DNA from: Blastomussa wellsi | Lineage: Eukaryota > Cnidaria > Anthozoa > Scleractinia > Plerogyridae | NCBI GenBank assembly: GCA_947652115.1 | Contig: OX393561.1 | Location: 641,440 to 705,439 of the forward strand | Length of the DNA: 64,000 nt | Reading direction: 5' to 3' | Shown: one piece after another, positions 59,601 to 64,000 of the stretch | Position numbering within the stretch: the first letter of the stretch is position 1 | Layout of the letters: each line of letters begins with the position of its first letter | The notes under the pieces: generated by a model | What the model was told of the DNA's origin: nothing | Databases searched by the model: none | The model's input: the letters and a program-made list of their open reading frames with translations, nothing else | Program-made: the position numbers and the translations under genes

Positions 59601-62600
59601 TCCTTGTGTGCAGTGGAATCTGTGTCAAGACTTTAAATTTTCTGACTCAAAAATTGACTCTCTAAAGTGCAAAATTATGCATATTTTGTTTTGTAGTTAA
59701 GACTTGTGTTGCCTTAATATATAAAAATATATCAAGCCAGCAGCTATTAATTAGACAACAACATGCAACTTTTAGTTGGTGCAAGAGACACAGGAGTGTA
59801 ATTCCTTGAGGGATAATTTACGAAGTTGAAATATTTAAGGTAATAGAACTGACTTGAATTGGGCCATTTTCAACATGGTGGTGTAAAGTGAAATGTAAAC
59901 AACAATGGTGTAAAAAATTTAGACCAAGGCTAATTGGGATCAGCGGATAACATGTGTACTGAGGTGCTGCACTGGCATCCTGTGAAGGAAATCAGAGAAA
60001 TGTGTAATGTCATTTCCTTGCAATTAAGAACATGTGAATTATTATTCCTCAAAGTACTTGATTTCATTTTTTAATGTTATTAATATTTTTTAATGGTCGA
60101 TAGTGTAACACAATGCTGCTTCGTAATCATGCTATTGGATAAAATGTTGAGCTTGTGGCTCTTTTAAAGGAAGGATTATGATTGGTTTGCGGTAAAGAAG
60201 GAAAGCAAGGCTGCTCTTGGGTCTTTCTAGCCTTTAATGGCGTAAGGAGACTCAAAACACCATTCATTGAAACTTCTCAGACCTGTCTCACAATGTATTC
60301 AATATGGAGTCTCACAATGCCATAGCACTCCATAGTGCCTATTTTAAAAATAATTTTTTGTTCTAGAGTTTTGTGGCTTTCCGTGCTTCCTTGGTGAAGA
60401 AAGATTAGTGTGGTGTGTCCACACTAATCCAGAGAAATTTGAAAATGCAACTTTTTTCTCCGGATTGGCCATCCATCCACACTAAAACTGCGTTTTCGGT
60501 CACCAAAAACGTAGCTTTTTGAAAACACTCTCGAAAGTGGATAAATTTGAAAACACTGGCTAGTTGTGTTAGTGTGGACGGCAAAAACGGAACTTTTTGA
60601 AATCACTGACATCAAATCAGTCGAATAACGTGGCTTGGGTAATGTGTGCATGCTCTAGCATGTTTTAAGTGTTTCTGGTGAGGCAGTGTATCAATATCAA
60701 TGGTTAAACAATTTGAAAACAGTATAGTGTGGACAGAAAACATTTTATCAGTTTTCGATGTGAAAACGCTGTTTTAAAGTTTATCCGGTTTAGTGTGGAT
60801 GTAGCCTAAGATGACTGACGGTAGCTAAACCCATAACCAATGATTGAGAGTTGGCATGTGATTGTTAGGTGTAGTAAGGTAAGGTTACAAACTACACAGC
60901 TCCGTGAAAAGAAAGAAATAAGCAGATATGCTAGTGTAGGTTTTTTGTAGTAGAAGGTACAGGTGATTGTCTTGCTTTTCATAATTGTGTGCACATCCCA
61001 CAAACATCTAATTTCAGGTTTTTGTTGAAGGTTTAATGTTTCTTTAGTTTCTGGACACTCCTTTTGTGCAAGTGTTAGGGGATGTGGAATTTTTTGGAAT
61101 ACAGGCTTAGGGTTAATTCTTCTTGTAACTGTTGTTTTGCCATTCCATTATTTCATCAGATTTGAGACTTTACCGTGAAATCGTAGGAAAAAAGGGGCGT
61201 AGAACAGGGTGAGTAGCCATCTTTTATACTTGAACAAAGAAAGAAAGAAGTGTTTTTTTAATTGTCTGGCAGTAGATTACCACAGACATGTCCTTAACTT
61301 GCTGAATTACTGCTCAGCAAACATTAAATTGTTATGCTATTTCTGTAAAGATATTGTGTTTTGATCTACTCTGAAGATTACCTATAATTAACTGTAATTA
61401 TAGAAACTAATGCTCAAATCATTCTTACAAAGGGAGTTTTGCATTTGCGTCTTGTTTTGTGTTTTAATTTAAGGTTTACTAGATATATATAGGCAAGGCT
61501 TTGTTTGTTATTGTACAACAATTACAAGCTCATTTTGCCCCCTTATGGCAAAATCATGTTATCTTTCAATAGCAAGTGGATTTTAGATTTTGAGCGATAA
61601 GCTCATTGTGTTCAATGCAGGGTGCATTTACTGCCCAGCTAGAGTTAAAAAACCTACCATTTATAATAAGATGTAACATGTATTTATTAAATTTTGAATC
61701 CTTGCTTCTAAAGCTCAAAATCCTTATTTTTGTATGTTTAGGGTAACACAGTTTTATAACTTAGTTGTGTCTATGGCGTGGTTGCAATTTGTAATATTTT
61801 CCAAGTTTTGGGATTTGGAAGAATTTTATAACTGATCAGTTGCAATGGGGAATCTTTTGCTATTGACAGTTGTCTCTGAAATGACTTTAGGATTAAATTA
61901 TTGAAAAATTAGTTTGTCTTGAATTATCCGGTTTTTTTATTTTATTTTTCGGTGATTCTTCCTTGAGTGTCATTCAGAATTTTTGACATCAATCACATTT
62001 TAATGTTGTTTGTCAGTATTTAATGTCATTAAAAACAGCCTGGCTGTAATAAGTCTAGAAAGGCTGTGATTGAGATGTTTTCACAGTTAATTTTACTTAA
62101 AATAGTTATCTGCAAAAACAGTTATTTTTTGATTTTATGCTGCTTACCATTTAAGCTTCATGTACTGTCATCATGTGAATACTTGCAGGCTGCTTCTATA
62201 AACAGCAATCCGATCATGTTACTTATATTTTTTCCTTGTTCAGGGCACCTAGCTAAGTAGTATGATTAACTTCATGAAATATAATCTCCCCCTTTTGTAT
62301 TATTTTAGAATTTGCTTATCAGGAAATGTTAATATGAAACAAGTAAAAAGTGTGGAACCTTAAAAAATTGGGAATGCCCTCTTGAAACATTTTCAATGAC
62401 ATCTCTAAAATAGTACAAATGTTCACATTGACTAATTTGTGTTTCAAAAAATAATTCCTAATAATATTATTTTATTTTGTGCATGCTGTATATAAGGCAA
62501 AGCAATGTACAATTTTTTTTTTAATTTTTGCTTTGACCAACATGGTATTAATCTATCATCTACCTGAAGTCATGAATTGATAATTATCTGTATTTGCCTG

Positions 62601-64000
62601 ACTGTGCGTGATAATTACAAACATGCTGTTTGGCTAAATTAAGGAGAAGATGACGTATGTAAACATTCAAACACAACTATTTCATCTGCTCCAGTTCTCT
62701 TCTCTTAGGTATATGTGTGAAGAATCTCTGACAGCTAACGTGAAAATGATGAACTATAAAGAATAATTCTGTACAGTCATGTTGCACACAAGCACAAGTG
62801 CAATATATTACAGAGATTGCTACTAAATATAAATTGTATTTTAACACTTTGCTATGTAAACACACTAAGGCAATGTTTGCTTAGATGGAAACAGCTCCAC
62901 CATATATGGCAAGTTGTGTATTAAATTTCCATTATTATGATTTGCTAAGTTAGAGAAAATTAAATAAACCATGAAGCTGTTATGTTAATTAGCTGTATAG
63001 ACCAGCTGGTGGTATAATGTTGGGGCCATGTGACGCATATTTAATGAGGCATGTAATTGTTGTGCTACTGTTTGGTTTGTTTCATCTTTTCTGTCGCACC
63101 ATCTACTAGTGTGTTTCAATGTTCAAAACACAACAACAACTCAGGGTATCAAAGCTAGAACTTTCTCCATTGAAAAATTCACCTGCTTGTGCAAAATTCT
63201 TGCCAAGGAGAATGGTTGCTGGGAGTTGATTCTATAGTTGATGTGGTATTTTGCATATTGTATTTTTCAGCTGGGAGACTGTCTGTTTAAATTGCGACGA
63301 TTGGGAGAAGCTTCTGAGGTGAATACCAATTTTTAGTTTTTAAAGAGTGTATTTCAGGTTTTATTGCTCAAACAGGGCAGTTTGTTTCTTAAAAGTAGTT
63401 TTAACTTTTGCTCCTTATTAATATTATTATTTTCTGTGTTCAAGTCATTTTATCTAAAACTACTGTGGCTATTCATTCACTCATTCATTCATGCATGGTG
63501 GCACACAAGTGGGTCATCTTCACTTTGAGTGTCAACAAGCAAGGCTTAGTGTGACTGATCTGCTCCAAAGTGTGACTGTGGCAATTTTCCCAATCATGGC
63601 AACTAACACTTTGCCATTTCCAATAAAAAGTGGATACTTGTGTTTGGTTAAAACATTCAAAGGATACTAGCCCATGCATTTTAGATTATGTATCATTGTT
63701 TTGAATAATTTGCAAGAAATCAAAAGAGGGATATGTGACAGGAAATATTTTCTATCTTTGTGCTTTGAAAAGGTATGAGCCCCTGGATGAGCGAATTTAA
63801 TGATACCAGTAGTTATTTTGTAAAAATTATTCAATATTTTAGCATAAAATAAAGGTTAATGTTGGCAATCGACCACCATATTTACTCCCATTCTACGGAC
63901 TTCCTCCGTGCATGTTTACCATATTTGTCTCATGCCAGTCAAGTGCGGCATGTCATGCGAGTAATCATTTTTCCCTTCTCAGATTGCTGCAAGTTTCCTT
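44642..64000 (+). CDS. CECR2: CECR2-like chromatin-remodelling factor, N-terminal exons (gene continues beyond the window)
   Basis: CECR2 partners ISWI ATPases (CERF complex) and has a DDT-type N-terminal region and a distal bromodomain. Exons: 44642-44663, 44891-44997, 45255-45349, 45501-45609, 50875-50970, 51942-51996, 61160-61208, 63271-63318, and probably 63983 onward. All junctions are in phase and GT-AG. Readable segments: '[20 protein letters not shown]', '[11 protein letters not shown]', '[19 protein letters not shown]', '[19 protein letters not shown]', and the WHIM-like '[19 protein letters not shown]', 'RLYREIV', '[16 protein letters not shown]'. These align with human CECR2 up to its 'WWLLCQTEEEW' segment. 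The bromodomain lies outside. Exon 1 is short and tentative; an ATG within exon 2 is an alternative start. Introns 4 and 6 are 5.3 and 9.2 kb. Confidence 0.82.
45610..47869. other. CECR2-like intron 4, first part: no gene seen
   Basis: Intronic sequence. A 'ctggagtgagagaggagaga' patch near 46680 looks repeat-like. Short frames are not supported as exons. Confidence 0.4.
47874..48687. mobile_element. 814-bp non-autonomous TTAA element related to the Kolobok-like transposon
   Basis: TTAA at 47870-47873 and 48688-48691 flanks inverted ends GGTGGCTTACTACAGTTTT, exact at both ends over 19 bp. Compared with GGTGGATGGTACCAGTTTT at 33285, the first five bases, 'TAC' and 'AGTTTT' are shared in register. 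It lacks a transposase frame, so it would need one in trans (inference). Confidence 0.75.
48692..50454. other. CECR2-like intron 4, second part: unresolved
   Basis: A 132-codon minus-strand frame at 49072-49470 and the flanking 'gatgcgtcttattgccgagt' and 'gtgcgtcttataactgagta' motifs look like a decayed transposable element ('gcgtcttat' motifs are common near DNA-transposon ends). No family signature could be read. Confidence 0.35.
50455..50612. repeat. 'AATAAGCGCCC' repeat block
   Basis: 'taccgtatttatttgattaa' followed by repeated 'gcgcccaacctcgaataagc' and 'gcgcccaccc' units. This is a dispersed repeat type familiar from many marine invertebrates. No ORF. Confidence 0.6.
52739..52909 (+). 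CDS. 56-codon acidic ORF, unassigned
   Basis: [19 protein letters not shown] at the start and an Asp/Glu/Ser-rich end ([13 protein letters not shown]). It is preceded by a tract ending 'tttatttccag' that could be a splice acceptor, and by an in-frame TAG just before the ATG. Composition is unlike random intron. It may be the terminal exon of a decayed transposon gene within intron 6 of the CECR2-like gene. I do not recognise it. Confidence 0.3.
   Translation: MKWDDKNVIDILRKKVEEVTYPLGEDDRYTDESKDILKSILNEDASTDSDGIVDEL
52910..56428. other. CECR2-like intron 6, middle part: no gene seen
   Basis: AT-rich intronic sequence. At about 55370-55600 a weakly inverted pair ('ggaattgtttgggaaaa' and 'gtcccaaacaattctgtgga') suggests an old fold-back repeat. 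Nothing else is supported. Confidence 0.35.
56429..57555 (+). pseudogene. Retroelement reverse-transcriptase C-terminal fragment bracketed by (TTA)n
   Basis: Two overlapping plus-strand frames. The first (to about 56760) reads '[20 protein letters not shown]' and '[14 protein letters not shown]'. The second (56754-57281) reads '[10 protein letters not shown]', '[17 protein letters not shown]', '[20 protein letters not shown]' and '[12 protein letters not shown]'. This is a C-terminal region common to cnidarian RT-containing proteins; the 'FFDVRV' acidic residue may belong to a restriction-like nuclease fold (inference). The usual Cys-containing stretch between the two parts is deleted and the frame shifts there. 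TTA microsatellite lies on both sides (56429-56502 and 57518-57555). Confidence 0.7.
57556..60404. other. CECR2-like intron 6, distal part: no gene seen
   Basis: AT-rich intronic sequence with a short (TA)n at about 58690-58706. No exon with a family signature was found. Confidence 0.4.
60405..60810. mobile_element. hAT-like MITE with 'GTGTGGA' ends
   Basis: The left end 'tgtccacactaatccagaga' is the approximate inverse of the right end ('aaagtttatccggtttagtg' followed by 'tggatgtagcct'). Internal 'agtgtggacggcaaaaacgg' and 'gtgtggacagaaaac' repeat the motif. Such elements are typical non-autonomous DNA transposons. No coding capacity. Confidence 0.6.
61209..63270. other. CECR2-like intron 7: no gene seen
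   Basis: About 2.1 kb of AT-rich intron between the exons coding '[13 protein letters not shown]' and '[11 protein letters not shown]'. No repeats with clear ends were noticed. Confidence 0.45.

Overview
This is a eukaryotic, animal nuclear genome window. It is AT-rich, has many short exons with GT-AG introns, and is dense in tRNA-derived SINEs, fold-back DNA elements and LINE fragments. The protein sequences of the host genes and the cnidarian-style transposons (a THAP/DDE plus YqaJ element, a TTAA-flanked element with a 'WQKRG' transposase, and LINE C-termini) suggest an anthozoan, most likely a stony coral. That placement is inference; I could not run a search.

Three host genes can be assembled exon by exon. 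(1) SUPT5H/SPT5, minus strand, 5427-27179: 31 exons, 1016 codons. It has the acidic N-terminus, NGN domain, KOW series, TP-rich C-terminal repeat region and terminal KOW. (2) WDR4, plus strand, 27320-42812: 11 exons, 418 codons, the WD-repeat subunit of the tRNA m7G46 methyltransferase. (3) The first nine exons of a CECR2-like chromatin-remodelling factor (DDT/WHIM region), plus strand, 44642 to the window end. SPT5 and WDR4 are head to head, with start codons about 140 bp apart, and share a compact promoter that carries an exact TISU/YY1-type motif. An unrecognised first exon of a small two-helix membrane protein lies at 1782-2009 (minus).

The introns carry most of the novelty. SPT5 intron 16 holds a complete two-gene transposon (11977-15891, ISL2EU/IS4EU-like) with 62-bp terminal inverted repeats. 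It encodes a THAP + DDE transposase and, convergently, a SAP/SWIM-like/YqaJ nuclease, both with open frames. WDR4 intron 8 holds a 5.5-kb TTAA-flanked, Kolobok-like transposon (33285-38831). Its spliced transposase is fused at the C-terminus to a DEDDh 3'-5' exonuclease domain and is broken by one apparent missing base. So two unrelated DDE transposons in one window each carry an exonuclease of a different fold. The start codons of the transposon genes sit inside TISU/YY1-like contexts a few bases from the terminal repeats, as in compact host promoters.

Further elements include several more TTAA-flanked non-autonomous elements (one with termini matching the Kolobok-like element), a perfect 93-bp-arm palindrome at 43722-43913, several fold-backs within introns, a short hAT-like MITE with 5-bp target duplication, SINE copies of three tRNA-derived families, LINE 3' ends and a C-terminal reverse-transcriptase fragment bracketed by TTA repeats. 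A 200-bp assembly gap lies at 41582-41781.
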